From Linyphia triangularis (taxonomy: Eukaryota; Arthropoda; Arachnida; Araneae; Linyphiidae): a DNA stretch of 64,000 nt. Below are positions 52,613-63,244 of the stretch, piece after piece. The stretch is taken from assembly GCA_963978545.1 (NCBI GenBank), contig OZ021722.1, positions 40,131,365 to 40,195,364 on the forward strand, read 5' to 3'. The first letter of the stretch is position 1, and each line of letters starts with the position of its first letter. Position numbers and translations under genes: made by a program. The notes below the pieces were generated by a model. It did not search any database. It had not been told where the DNA came from and saw nothing but the letters and a program-made list of their open reading frames with translations.

Positions 52613-52945
52613 ATAGACATATTCCTTATGGACACAGGTGCCGATGCTTCAGTGCTCCCAAAATCAACTGATGTAACTCTCTATGCTGAAAATGGTACAA
52701 GCATACCCACCTATGGAAAGAAAATTTTGAATTTAAATCTCAAACTCAGACAACAGTTCACTTGGCGATTCATTGTTACATCAGTCACCCACCCCATCAT
52801 AGGTGTGGATTTCCTGAATCACTTCAATCTTCTCATTGATATAACAAAAAAGTGTTTTATTGATTATAATACCAAACTTACCTCTGAAGAAAGAATTCAT
52901 GCTAGCCCTGGTGCACATAACATATATCTTCTTTCGTCTAACTAA
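52613..52945 (+). pseudogene. Gypsy aspartic protease
   Basis: IFLMDTGADASVLP carries the DTGA catalytic triplet of retropepsins, and IIGVDFLNHFNLLID is the usual second conserved block. The open frame runs about 105 codons. It lies directly between gag and RT as in other gypsy elements. Confidence 0.88.
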
Positions 52946-53039
52946 GCTTACCATGATATTCTCAAACAGTTTCCAGAAGTAATTCATCCTTCCCAAGCGT
53001 TGACATAAACAGCCTCGTCAGACCCCTGTTTCTCCAAAC

Positions 53040-54290
53040 CCCGACGTCTCCCGAGATGCACAAAACTGTTCGTCAAGAGTTTGAATACATGTTGCAACAG
53101 GGTATTATTCAGTCAGCGAAGAGCCCATGGGCAAGCTCATGGCATATGCTAAAAAGAATAACGGAGAATGGAGACCTTGTGATGACTAGTGTTGTTTAAA
53201 TTATGTTACTACACCACACCGCTACCCATTACCACACATACGAGATGTCACCCAATTTCTTGGCAACAAGCATGTCTTCACTATCCTTGACTTGTCCCGT
53301 GCATCTCACCAGATTCCTGTTCACCCTGGTGACATTGCCAAAACAGATATCGCTACTCCTTTTAGTCTATTTGAATTTTTGTCCATGCTCTTCGGTCTTC
53401 GAAATCCTGGATAAGCTTTTCAATGGCATATACATCAAGTTATTTTTGGTCTGGATTTCTACCTGCCATACCTTGACGATTTCCTTGTAGCATTGATTAA
53501 TGAAAGGGAACATAAAGAGCACCTGAACACTATTTTCAAACGCCTTACCTCTCATGGATTGAAGCTGAACCCTTCAAAATGTTCATTGAGACAGATTGAT
53601 GTCACAATTCTTGGATGTAGAGTAACGACGAAAGGCGTTGAACCTCTTCTGGATAAAGTGGTGGCAATAACAAATTTTCCTCAACCAGAAAACCTATCTG
53701 AGCTCCGACTTTTCTTGGCAATGCTGAATTTCTTGCGCAGATTCATTCCACATGCTGCCTCACTCAATCTCCTCTCCATGGCTTGCTGACAGGTGTTAAA
53801 AAGAGGGACACGAGAACAGTTCAGTGGACAGATGACTCCGTCAAAGCATTCCAACAATGCAAACATGTCCTCGCAAATGCATCTACCTTAGCATACACCT
53901 CGCCTACTTCTTCCCTCTTGCTAATGGTCGACGCTTTAGATTCAGAAATTGGGGCTGCCATTCGTGACAACAATCATGACAGACTGCATCCAATTGCATG
54001 CTTCTCCAAGAAATTGTCTTCAAACGAGAAACGCTACAGTACGTATGACAAGAGAACTCTTGGTCATATATTCTGCAGCGAAACATTTTGGAACACCTAC
54101 TGGAAGGAAGACATTTTACAATTTTTACTGATCACAAACCACTAACGTTTGCATTTGGCCTTCCAAACAACAATTCCCAAGACAGCTATGACAACTCGAC
54201 TTCATATCTTAATTTTCTACAGATATAAGGCACATCCAAGGATCTCACAACACAGTAGCAGATACACTGTCAAGAGTCGAAGAAATTACA
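53040..54290 (+). pseudogene. Gypsy reverse transcriptase and RNase H
   Basis: RT blocks in order: NGEWRPCDD, YPLPHIRDVTQFL, FTILDLSRA, then YLDDFLVA with the YxDD-type catalytic pair near 53465, and HGLKLNPSKC. The connection and RNase H parts follow: GVEPLLDKVVAI, FLRRFIPHAA, ALDSEIGAAI and HPIACFSKKLS. QGSHNTVADTLSRVEE closes the region. At least four frame changes or stops are needed to follow it. Confidence 0.9.
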
Positions 54291-54461
54291 CTTCCTACAA
54301 CATATAACTTTCTTGTCACGGCCGAAGAACAGTCACTTGACTCTGAACTGCAAAATCTCCTTTCTAGTAACTCAGCGAATGAAAGTCTGAATTTACAGCG
54401 AATGCAAATGACTCCAAAAACCTTTTATATTGTGACGTCAATGTCAACACAATGGACATTT

Positions 54462-54989
54462 CCCGCATTTTTTTTTTAATATTTTTTTATTCAATTCTAA
54501 ATGTTTCGAATAGGCCATAAACACAAAAGTTTCTGCTCAATGTTCTTTTTCTTTTTTTTTTAATTTGCAATCAAAATTACCTTGTTAAATGTTGACGAGA
54601 AAATGATTCATTTTGCTGGCATTGAATGTGACGTCATGGCTTCGCAAACATCTTGGCTTGAAATGCAGCAGCGGAAACCAGATTTCCAAGTTTCTCACAA
54701 ATCACAACGACCTGTACGAAATGGGGCAATGGTCTACCAACGCCAACTTTTTCAACGCCAACTATTTGGCAGAAACCTCACGATAACCATAGAAATGATA
54801 GGGACTCTTTACGTCACGGACTTTGTTGATTGTTTTAATCGGACTAGTTTTGGCTCGGTTTTGGGTCATTTTCTTTCCTTAATATTTAAATAACTAATTT
54901 TTTTAAAGGATTTTTGTTTAAATATTTGGAATCAGAAAGAAATTCTTCATAAATATATATTAATTTCCCTCGTTTTTAAAAAATACGGG
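54462..54989. mobile_element. Insertion inside gypsy pol, unclassified
   Basis: The pol homology breaks after CDVNVNTMDISR and resumes near 54990 with the HPGIRAALKLTQ block. The inserted segment begins CCCGCATTTTTTTTTT and ends AAAAAATACGGG, an imperfect terminal inverted repeat. It contains the open frame 54582-54893 with a duplicated QRQLF motif, not recognised. No target duplication is evident. Confidence 0.5.
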
Positions 54990-56157
54990 AATCGTCCATT
55001 CAACCATATGTGCCTTCCTAGCTTCGTCGATGCTTTTTTAACAATTTTCACAACTCACCCTGGTATTAGAGCTGCACTCAAACTGACTCAGTGTTGCTTT
55101 GTGTAACCAAGCATGTTGAAAGATGTCGCAGAGGGTACAAGAGCGTGTGTTCAATGCCAGAAATCTAAAGTTCATTGACATGCCAACAGCCAATTACAAG
55201 AATTTTCGTTACCGGCACACCGCTTCAGTCACGGACACATTGATTTGGTCGGACTATTACCTCCTTCTAATGGTTGCTCATATCTCTTGACTTGCATTAA
55301 TAGATATACACGTTGGCCCGATGCTGTCCCTGTTTCGGACATTTCCCGAGACAGTAACGAAGAAATTATAGAGACATGGATCGTCCACTTCGGAGTTCCT
55401 GAGCGTCCTACTACCAATCAAGGCGCAACTATTCTCCGCATTTGCGAAATTCCTTGAACCGCAGAGGCTCAGAACAATACCTTACTATCTGAGCGCGAAT
55501 GGACTGGTGGAATGGTTTCGCAGATTGCTTAAACGAGCACTTAAATGTCATACTTTTTTCCATTGGACATACGTATCACCAACTGTTCTTTGGGGACTGG
55601 TTCGACCTTCAAAGATGACTTGAATGTAACCTGGGCCGAGATGGTTTATGGCACCACATTAAGTCTCCCTAGGGATTTTTTACGTGTTTCAGATGCCCCG
55701 CCTGGGATGCAGGCGGATTCATTTGTTAATCACTTACGAGAGTCTATAGATAGCTTTTTACCAGCGCCGACAGGTAGTAACAACTAAAGGGATGTATTTG
55801 TGCATCCTAAACTTAACACATCCTCTCACGTTTTCTTGAGATGGAATGCTACTAAAAAGTCCTTGGATCCTACTTACACTAGTGGTGTCTCGAGCTAGCA
55901 AAACATTCAAAATCATTGTCAAGTGCAAAGTGGTAGTCGTCAGCATCGACCGTCTCAAGCCAGCATTCAGTGTGACGACAGATCAGGAGAAAACGCAAGC
56001 GTCGCCACCTACTTTTGTTTCACTAACCGTTGTGCATGAGTTAAAGAATGCCGCGCCTCCTACTTTCATAGTACGGCCTGATATCCAAAGCCCTGTTGTT
56101 GGAATTCCGATTGTGCCCTTGACGCGGCCAGATACCTGTATCGTTCCGGACACTTAG
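54990..56157 (+). pseudogene. Gypsy integrase
   Basis: C-V-Q-C zinc-finger half near 55155, then HIDLVGLLPPSNGCSYLLT with the first catalytic Asp, and INRYTRWPDAVPV. WIVHFGVPERPTTNQGATI follows, where the usual D of the second site is N. A C-terminal SIDRLKPAF segment typical of gypsy integrases lies near 55950. It is split over several frames and is non-functional. Confidence 0.85.
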
Positions 56158-56220
56158 TCCGCTACAACCCCCCCCCCCCCTTCGCTACCTATGATCTCGT
56201 TATCACTGAAGGGTGAGTAC

Positions 56221-56425
56221 TGTGGTGTTTGCCAAACACTACGTTCGATTCCATTGCAGCACCTAGCGGCAGGCCACGCCACAACTTTTCCAATGTGAAG
56301 GACCAGCCATCTTAACAGAGAAAGAAAGATGCCGAGTAGAAAAAAATCTTTTTCGACTTTTTATCCTGTGTAAATATATTGTGTCGTTATCATTTATAAT
56401 CCGAATAAGTCGTGATAGTAAAGAA
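56221..56425 (+). repeat. Gypsy 3' LTR
   Basis: Begins TGTGGTGTTTGCC just after a C-run (about 56168-56180) and a short purine-rich stretch. It aligns to the 5' LTR over about 170 bases. Confidence 0.65.
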
Positions 56426-57092
56426 GGGAGCGGGGAAAATATAGTGATAATGTTATCCCGTATGGAGCTGGTTTTTGAAGGAAATGAAGTAATACTGTAT
56501 GTTAATTAAATAAGTTATTTATGCACTATTCAAATAATGTAATAGCGAGGTTATAAATAAAATATAAACAGGATGGGGGAAAATATAGTGATTATTTTGT
56601 CACCCATGAAACTGGTGTTTAAAGGAAATGAAATACACCGGGAAAAGAAAATACAAAGTATAATATGCTAAGTAAATAAGTAATTTATTCACTATTGGAA
56701 ATTCGAAAATAGCAAGATTTTAAATAGACTATAACACACTGCTAGTAATAAATAAAATAGAAATTAACGAAATGCTTAAATAGTCACTTCTTCAATCTGT
56801 TGAAAATAATTACCCAAAATGTAAGATAGTAAGAATAAATTAAGAAGTGGTATTCAAATGTTCAATGTAGTCTTAAGTACAATACTAAGTTCGTTTTATC
56901 AGTAAAACTCATGGATTGTCTTCGCAACAGGATGTTAAACTTCATTACTATTTATACAGTATAGTTTCCTCTTCCTACACCTGAAGTTGATGCAAACTAT
57001 GCGAAGTATGTTGGAGATTTCAAATTTAATTATAAAGGCTTTTGATTCTGAATTATTTAAATTTTGAACAAAGACGGTTGAATTATTTATTC
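56426..57092. other. AT-rich intergenic, no gene seen
   Basis: Two similar GGGAAAATATAGTGAT blocks (about 56433 and 56577) suggest an old short duplication. Nothing else was recognised. Confidence 0.45.
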
Positions 57093-59090
57093 ATATATAT
57101 CAGAGTTCGCCACTAACTTTTATAGGCAGGCCGTATGTTTATGTTGGAGTTTTTCGCGGGCCGGATACACACAAATATGTATCTTGAATTATCATCGATT
57201 TAACAAATTTCTGAAAACTGTGGAGAAAATAATATTATTTTGTTTTAGCGTAATGAAATTACAATTGATTTTTATTCTTTTTTTAAATAATTAAAAACAT
57301 AATAATTTTCATTATTAGTAAATCAAAGTCTAAAAAAGAAGTGAATCGATTGTTTCAACGTAAGAATACGACTTGACTTAACTTAAAAGACTTTACCTTA
57401 ATAAAAGTATTTAAATTGTACATCCATATACTCCGTTTTAGTCTATATCAATTGTGAGATGATGGCGGTCGAAATCGTTCAGTTTATTTTATGATAGAGT
57501 CGATGGTCTTTCGAGTATTTGTTGCAATCAATTTTAATAAATTGTCCATGTGAGATTAAGTTATTTCTGTATTTATTATTGAAGAAAACCACCTTGCTTC
57601 TTCATATAGTTTCTTCGGTCACGTAGTAGAGAACTCTGTTCCACATAGTTAGCACATATTATTATTTCGTACAAATTACAATTATGTAAAAAAAAAGGGG
57701 GGGGGGGGGAAAAGGTACTTACCATGAATTGTGATTTTTTTTATATATTGTTATGAATTTTTCCACTGAGGCAATGATGGGACAGTTTTTCAGATAAAAA
57801 CTAGTATTTATTCTCTTCAGAAAACTCACACAAATTTATTCACAGATAACAGTGCAATCACTATTAATCTTCAATACAAGCTTCAACAAGAACAGCTTCG
57901 AATATAGCGATTATACAAGCTCCCTCCAGTCACTATTTACACTATATACAGACAATTTTCGAAAGATTTGAAGCCAAAGCAGATCAAAACTTGCAGAAAT
58001 TTATTCTAATATAACTCTTCACGGATTCTCTTACAACTCCAGAACTTCTCGTTCTAGTAGACAGAATACAGCTCTTTTCACAACAATAGAGCACAAAACA
58101 GCAGTTAAAAACTTGACAACACAACTGCTAAATCACCGCAAAAGACAATGCAATACAGTTCGCTTTAGAACTACTCTGAATGCTCACTGAAACTCGGTAC
58201 CTCAACTCAGTAATTCTTGTCAACTAATTCAGTGACTCAAAATCAACTAACTAACTCCATCACCCGCTCTCTTGAGCTTTTATAGGGGAGGCGAAACTTC
58301 TTGAAATGTCTAGAGGTAGATATTTGGAGAACTTTAAAGATCGTAGTCGAAAAGTCCTATACATGTACATGGGGACCGAAATTGTCGCCAAATGGTCGCC
58401 AAGTTTGGCGAAATTTGTCGATTTCTCGCCAAATTTGGCGACAAAAGTTAGTCGCCAACTTGGCTCTATCTCGCTTTTTGGCGAGATTGCCATTACCATA
58501 ATGTTAATTGCCCTGCTCCTTGTAACACTCGCTTCCCAGCGTTACCTCTGTAAAACTCGTTATCAAGCATTAAGACACACATTGCGGGGAAGCAAACTAA
58601 CGACGAACTATTGCACTGCCTTATCAACACCACCTAAAGACAAGGTCTTACCACTTGTTTGTGACGTCATCAAGAGAAGTTGGACGGTTTACGTTCATTG
58701 CGGTTTCATTATTTAGCGTAGTTTAAAAACAACATGAATAAGTTTTTTTGTTCAGAGAATTCATTGCTAAATTTCAATTTGTTATACAGCATTCAAATAT
58801 TCAATGCTTTTCATTCGATTTTCAATTACTAAAATTAAAATTTCCCAAGTTAAAAGGTTTTAAAATAAAATTATATTAAACACATTTTTTTTTATTTTTT
58901 GGCATTTATATATTTATCAATAGTGTAAATTTTATTGAAGTTTTTATCACACAGATAATATACTGAATTTTCATATCCAATTTAATTGTTTACATTTAAA
59001 AAGAACAAGGAACTGGATTTAGAGTAATCAAATTTTTTTATTTACAATATTAACACATACAACACACACATTATTAACTTAACAGATATA

Positions 59091-59396
59091 TTACATACCT
59101 GCCAACATTGACATTTTCAAATAAGTACAATTTTTATGAAACAAATCATTAGTTAATAGGTCATCAAAATGCTTACAAATAATTTGAAGTTTGGAGAAGA
59201 ATTGATTTCTATCATTACTATTATAGTTATTTAAATTTTCAATTAAAGTGGAAATTTTTTCACAGCTGTTTAAACTTGAAGGTATGCATATTTCATTTAA
59301 TTTTGTTATATGAACATTATCAATATAAATAGTTAAAGAAAGTTTATCATCTACTACTATTGATTTTGTAATAAGAGGTTCTGGGTTTAAAATTAA
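59091..59396 (-). CDS. Possible third exon of the THAP gene
   Basis: An open minus-strand stretch of about 100 codons with no ATG near its start. It encodes ITKSIVVDDKLSLTIYIDN and SLNSCEKISTLIENLNNYN and ends at TAA 59091. An AATAAA lies on the same strand about 50 bases downstream (59037-59042), as expected for a last exon. I could not find a donor/acceptor pair joining exon 2 to it in frame, and the protein is not recognised. Confidence 0.4.
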   Translation of the reverse strand, partial: LILNPEPLITKSIVVDDKLSLTIYIDNVHITKLNEICIPSSLNSCEKISTLIENLNNYNSNDRNQFFSKLQIICKHFDDLLTNDLFHKNCTYLKMSMLAGM

Positions 59397-59581
59397 TTAA
59401 AATAATATCAATATTCCAGATTCTTTCAGATGAGACCACCCAGCAGGTAAAGAAATGTTATTTACTTTTCACAGAGTTCTTCGAATGGTGAAAATGTCAT
59501 CCTTGCTTGCTTTTCCTTCATCTCTGTAAACTTTCAGCAATTGCCTTTTTCAAATTAATCCGCTAAATCCGCTTTTTCAAA

Positions 59582-59791
59582 TTAATTCACAATCCGCTCT
59601 TGCTTTTTAACCACGCTTTCTCTGATGTTTGAAGTAGATGATAAATAAGGGCAGTTAGGGAATATAGTTGGCACAGCATTATTTGTCAGGCGAGGGTACT
59701 TCAACGGAGCAGATATTCTCTCTCCTATCTTGCTGTCAAAAGCCTCAGTAACTCTGCATATATACTCATTTTGGAAATGTAGAATACACAC
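59582..59791 (-). CDS. THAP domain protein, exon 2
   Basis: Preceded on the minus strand by TTTATATTTCTAG, a good splice acceptor, and opens VCILHFQNEYI, the C-x2-H-F half of the C2CH zinc site. It ends the THAP domain with RLTNNAVPTIFPNCPYLS, the AVPTIF box. It then reads a short basic tail (VVKKQERIVN) to a TAA. Beyond that stop the same frame continues with two more stops through FEKADLAD and FEKGNC repeats to SPFEELCEK near 59470, suggesting that the linker after the THAP domain once extended further. Confidence 0.8.
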   Translation of the reverse strand: MCILHFQNEYICRVTEAFDSKIGERISAPLKYPRLTNNAVPTIFPNCPYLSSTSNIRESVVKKQERIVN

Positions 59792-60472
59792 CTAGAAATA
59801 TAAATACTTAAAATCAAGAAAAACAAACTTAATCATTCTTAAAATAGTTGAGTTTTTCGATAAATTAGTTTAAGAAGAAGGGAAATAAATTATATATACA
59901 AAATAAATTATACCGTTTCCACTAAGATGACACATTTTAAATATAAATGAGATAATTAAGTCAAAATGTAGAAATAAATATATTCGTATACACATTTTAG
60001 CTAAATATCCAAGTCCGGTACGGATTCTGATTTGTTTTTGGAATTGTTTGTATAAAACCGCGCCAAATTATGGCAACTATAAGCAGTTCATTTGACATTA
60101 AAAAAATGGACATTTTTTGGCGAAAATCCCCTTGGCGCAAAATTCATATCGGACTTGGAATTTCAACCCACATTTTAACTTTTTCACTACGGAATTATCG
60201 GTCAACAATTAAAAAAAAAAAGGTTAATTGTGTTAAAAAAAAAAGAAACAATAGTAGAAATGCACTACAGGGACTTGGCTATTTTTAGTAACTATTTGGA
60301 GCTAAAATAAACAGTTAAATACTAATTATGGTTGCTATAAAACGGTATAGAACGCATTTAGTGTTATAGTTTAGTTAAATTTAAAAAGTTTAAAACATTT
60401 CGGATAAAAACTTGTACAAGTTTATTATTAAAAACATTTATATAAGTCAATACGCCCAAGATTTGTACTTAC

Positions 60473-60679
60473 CCTTGAATATTTTGAGGGTTCCAATTCT
60501 TTTCTGGTTTTGGATTGGATCCATTTCTGACGCAGTTCCGGATCTTCGAGAAACTTAAAAATGGACACTTTGCTGTCTGGGTTGCGATTTCCACTGCAAC
60601 TAGTTACACAACAGGTATCATAGATGGTATTCTTCTCAATAAAAACGATAAATAATAACGTTCGCAAATGGTTACTCAA
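60473..60679 (-). CDS. THAP domain protein, exon 1
   Basis: Encodes 69 residues from the ATG at 60679. The THAP part starts with CCVTSCSGNRN (first Cys pair of the C2CH zinc site), then SIFKFLEDPELRQKWIQ with the conserved hydrophobic/basic helix and central Trp, and ends EPSKYSR. The next bases on the minus strand are GTAAGT, a consensus splice donor. The intron (59792-60472, 681 bp) is phase 0. An upstream start other than this ATG cannot be excluded, since THAP domains usually begin within a few residues of the protein start. Confidence 0.8.
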
Positions 60680-61242
60680 TTACAAGTCTGTTGAAAGCTA
60701 TAAATAAAAATGCTCACAAATAGCTACCACCAAGCATCAACGCCATTGCTAAGCCTAAATACGAATGTGCTCTGCTGCTGCCATCGGGATGAAGTATAGA
60801 AACTAGATCTAGCTAGTATAACTTCTTGTGATGACGCCACGGCAACCAGAAGTGAGAGTGATTGGGCCTTGTCTTTAGGTGGTGTTGGCCTTATGCGAAA
60901 GGTACATAAATTTTCCTATTTACAAAATTACACAACGAAATATTTACAAATACACAAAAATTCGTAACAATATATATCTTGTGTAAAGCCGGCGGGCCGC
61001 AGAAATATCTACCGCGAGCCAAATCCGGGCCGCGGTCCGACCCTGATATATATGATCATTGCTTGGAAGTAGTCAATTTTGTTATTTAATTTCTCTTGGA
61101 ATATAATGAAGGTTTTGAAAATGCTATAAGTATGTCGAATATGTATTTGAAGAAATTAATTAAATATTTGATTTATTATTTTATTTCATAATTCATAATT
61201 ACTTTTGATTATATATATATATATTGCATCTCTCTTTTTCTG

Positions 61243-61445
61243 TTGCCAACCAGATGGCTGTGGGGTTAACTTAGCTCTCTGGTCTCTCATTCAAAGATGC
61301 CAGTTACGAATCGTGGGTTAGGTATGGATGTTCCTTGTGATTCGGAATCCAAGTTAAGCTGTAGGTCCCGGTCTGATTAGCCGTTATTGTGCACAAAAAT
61401 AGGTCGTTGAGCTTACAAGCAGACCAATCATTTCTTTCTGCCCCA
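61243..61445 (+). repeat. tRNA-derived SINE-like repeat, copy 2
   Basis: Head with CAGATGGCTGTGGGGTTAAC (A-box region) and GTTACGAATCGTGGG (B-box), then the body shared with 37826-37985 (TTCGGAATCCAAGTTAAGC, GCACAAAAATAGGTCGTTGAG). No target duplication was confirmed. Confidence 0.65.
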
Positions 61446-61794
61446 TCCCTTTCTTTCTTATTTCCTTTGTGTCTAAGGATTTGCAAGTTGCATTTTATGG
61501 GTCGTGGTATGTATTCGTTGATTGGGGAGTGTTCGCATATTGCAAAAGTATTTTTACCCAGCTTTACCTTTTCAGGTGAGTGGCAACATTAAATATATAA
61601 CCTTCATTCTCTCAATTTATGGCTCGTTCTTTTTCACTTCTATAACAAATATATATTCATGTATAATAAAATAAAAAATAAAAAGTGAAGTTCCACTTGT
61701 AAAATTAAAATTATAAAAACAAAAGAAATACGACATATTAGCAGCGCATAATTAACCAATTAAATTCAGATTCATCACATGTGGAGTAAATTCC

Positions 61795-62434
61795 TTGATG
61801 AATATACCCGGAAATATTTTTGCTAAAGCTTTAAAAACTATCTTTCATTTCACCACACAGGATGGCTTCACTTGGGTCATTGGCAACAACAAACCAATTG
61901 TTGGGTTCATTAAAAACAATAAAACTTCTGTTATTGAATCACTTGATTTTAAAGGTCTATTCATTAGCATTCCTCTTGATAAACTGAAAAATGTTTTACT
62001 TTCTTACTTCTATGACTACCAGAATCTTTTTGAGTATGATTTTACTTTCTGGGAAAATATTTTCAACTATTATTTGTTTAATTACTACATTTTCAATGGT
62101 GAAAACGTACTTCTGCAAGTCCCAGGTATACCTCAAGGGAGTTCCTCTAGTCTTGCCAACCTTTTTCTCCACTTTTATGAAGAAAAAAAACTTTACGTAC
62201 CAAATTCCTAATACTTTTCGATACTTTAAAATTTCATTATTTTTAATTTTTGTATCTTCAGTAATATTTCTCCAGAAATCTATCCTATTGAACTTCAATC
62301 ATTAAAACCTAACAAATCACATAATGCAGCCGATTTCCAAGATTTATTTATCACCCTCGACAAAAATGTTTCTGCTGTGTTGATTTATTCGACAAACGTT
62401 ACTCCTTTAACTTCAAAATCAACAAGCTAATTTT
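61795..62434 (+). pseudogene. Reverse-transcriptase fragment, non-LTR or Penelope-like
   Basis: The 61795-62211 frame carries SLDFKGLFISIPLDKL (in the position of RT block A) and VPGIPQGSSSSLANLFLHFYEE (RT block B with its PQGS motif, residues about 110-130). After a frameshift near 62205 another frame gives NISPEIYPIELQSL and AADFQDLFITLDKN. A third frame has LFDKRYSFNFKINKL. These segments recall RT proteins with a DKRDDFNF-type motif, many of them Penelope-like. The catalytic DD block itself is not seen. The sequence stops exactly where the foldback element at 62435 begins. Confidence 0.65.
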
Positions 62435-63222
62435 CTGGCGTGGTCATAAAGAAACTTTGCAAATGGTATTATACATTTCAAGCTTCCGTTCCGTTCTACA
62501 GATCGGGATGAGATTTCAGGTTTAGTTATTCAGAGGTATGATCTCGGAATTCTGTGAATGACAACAAAATAGCGCTCACGGTTACGATTATAGTTATAGA
62601 AACTCGTCATTTTCGAATGTCAACACCTACTTTTTCCTGTCGCAAAATGCTCAGCGCATGCGAAAACCCTATAAAGCATCGGAACGGTACATGTATCACA
62701 AAAAACAGACGCGTTGTGCACGCACAAAAAAAAAAAAAAATACATCTCTGCAAACGGCCAACAAAAGCACGGTCAAAGTTTGCATACAATAGAGGCCAAA
62801 GTTCAAATAGGTGCAATCAGGTGCAGTTTTATCGGTTTTCTACGCTGAATATCTGTTCTGTTCTATGATTGGTGTCTTGCCTCTGTCATTTGCAAATTTC
62901 CTAAGTGTTCCCCGATCGTGTTTCTGTTGGTTGTTCACAGAGCTGTTTTTTTGTTCGCGCATAAAGCGTCCGTTTTTGGTGATACACGTACCGTTCCAAC
63001 GCCCGTTAGAGTTTTCGCATGCGCTGAGCATTTTGAGATAAGAAAAGGTAGGTGTTGCCATTCGAAAATTTTGAGTTTCTGTAACTATAACCGTAACCGT
63101 GAGGGCCATTTTGTTGCCATTCACAGAATCTCGAGCTCATACCTCTGAATAACTACACCTGAAATCTCATCTCGGAACGGCCGCTAGATAGATCCATATA
63201 TCGGTAAAGTTTCTTTATGACC
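62435..63222. mobile_element. Foldback MITE, copy 3
   Basis: The left end CTGGCGTGGTCATAAAG and right end TTTATGACCACAC correspond to copies 1 and 2, with the same long complementary arms (TTCTGTGAATGACAAC near 62550, TTGCCATTCACAGAATC near 63111). No TA is left at the left end. The right terminus runs straight into a CA/TA microsatellite. Confidence 0.8.
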
Positions 63223-63244
63223 ACACACACACACACATATATAT
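63222..63244. repeat. (CA)n(TA)n microsatellite at the MITE end
   Basis: ACACACACACACACATATATAT replaces the ACTGTA terminus expected for the MITE family. Confidence 0.85.

Larger units (their letters stand above)
51402..56425 (+). mobile_element. Gypsy/Ty3 LTR retrotransposon, decayed
   Basis: Two related LTRs frame gag, aspartic protease, reverse transcriptase/RNase H and integrase in the Ty3/gypsy order. LTR similarity is clear over CTACGTTCGATT-CATTGCAGC and CGTTATCATTTAT but visibly diverged. Every domain carries frameshifts or stops. A ~0.5 kb insertion sits between RNase H and integrase (54462-54989). The boundaries at both LTR outer ends are approximate and no target duplication was confirmed. 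Confidence 0.88.
58625..60887 (-). mobile_element. THAP-containing P-like DNA transposon
   Basis: A 21 bp perfect terminal inverted repeat beginning CAACACCACCTAAAGACAAG. Target duplication GCCTTAT on both sides (58618-58624 and 60888-60894), or 8 bp with one mismatch. The empty site is present in the related LTR at 17730-17736. Subterminal inverted repeats of about 20 bases (58661-58680 and 60821-60840) carry GTGACGTCATCA / GTGGCGTCATCA. The minus strand carries a THAP domain over two exons. P elements make 8 bp duplications, begin with CA and encode an N-terminal THAP domain, which fits. No DDE core is visible in the 2263 bp, so it is internally deleted or a THAP-only derivative. Confidence 0.85.
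57749..60969 (-). mobile_element. Solo LTR of a gypsy-type retrotransposon, copy 2, interrupted
   Basis: On the minus strand it begins TGTTACGAATTTTTG (60969) and ends AAAAATTCATAACA (57749), with ATATAT on both sides. Removing the THAP element and one copy of its duplication leaves 951 bp. It matches the LTR at 17654-18392 over most of that length, including the TTGGCGA cluster (about 58379-58480), the TATA box (58278-58284) and the AATAAA region. It extends about 200 bases beyond the point where copy 1 diverges, so this copy shows the full LTR. Confidence 0.85.
57101..61045. mobile_element. Non-autonomous hAT (Charlie-like) element, heavily nested
   Basis: The left end CAGAGTTCGCC and the inverted right end (CAGGGTCGGACCGCGGCCC) have the CAGNGTTCGNC look of Charlie-type hAT termini, with GC-rich GCGGGCCGG / GCGGGCCGC subterminal blocks. 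ATATATAT flanks both ends (57093-57100 and 61046-61053), though TA sequence makes that duplication weak evidence on its own. Removing the solo LTR at 57749-60969 leaves only about 0.72 kb, with no coding capacity. Confidence 0.65.
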
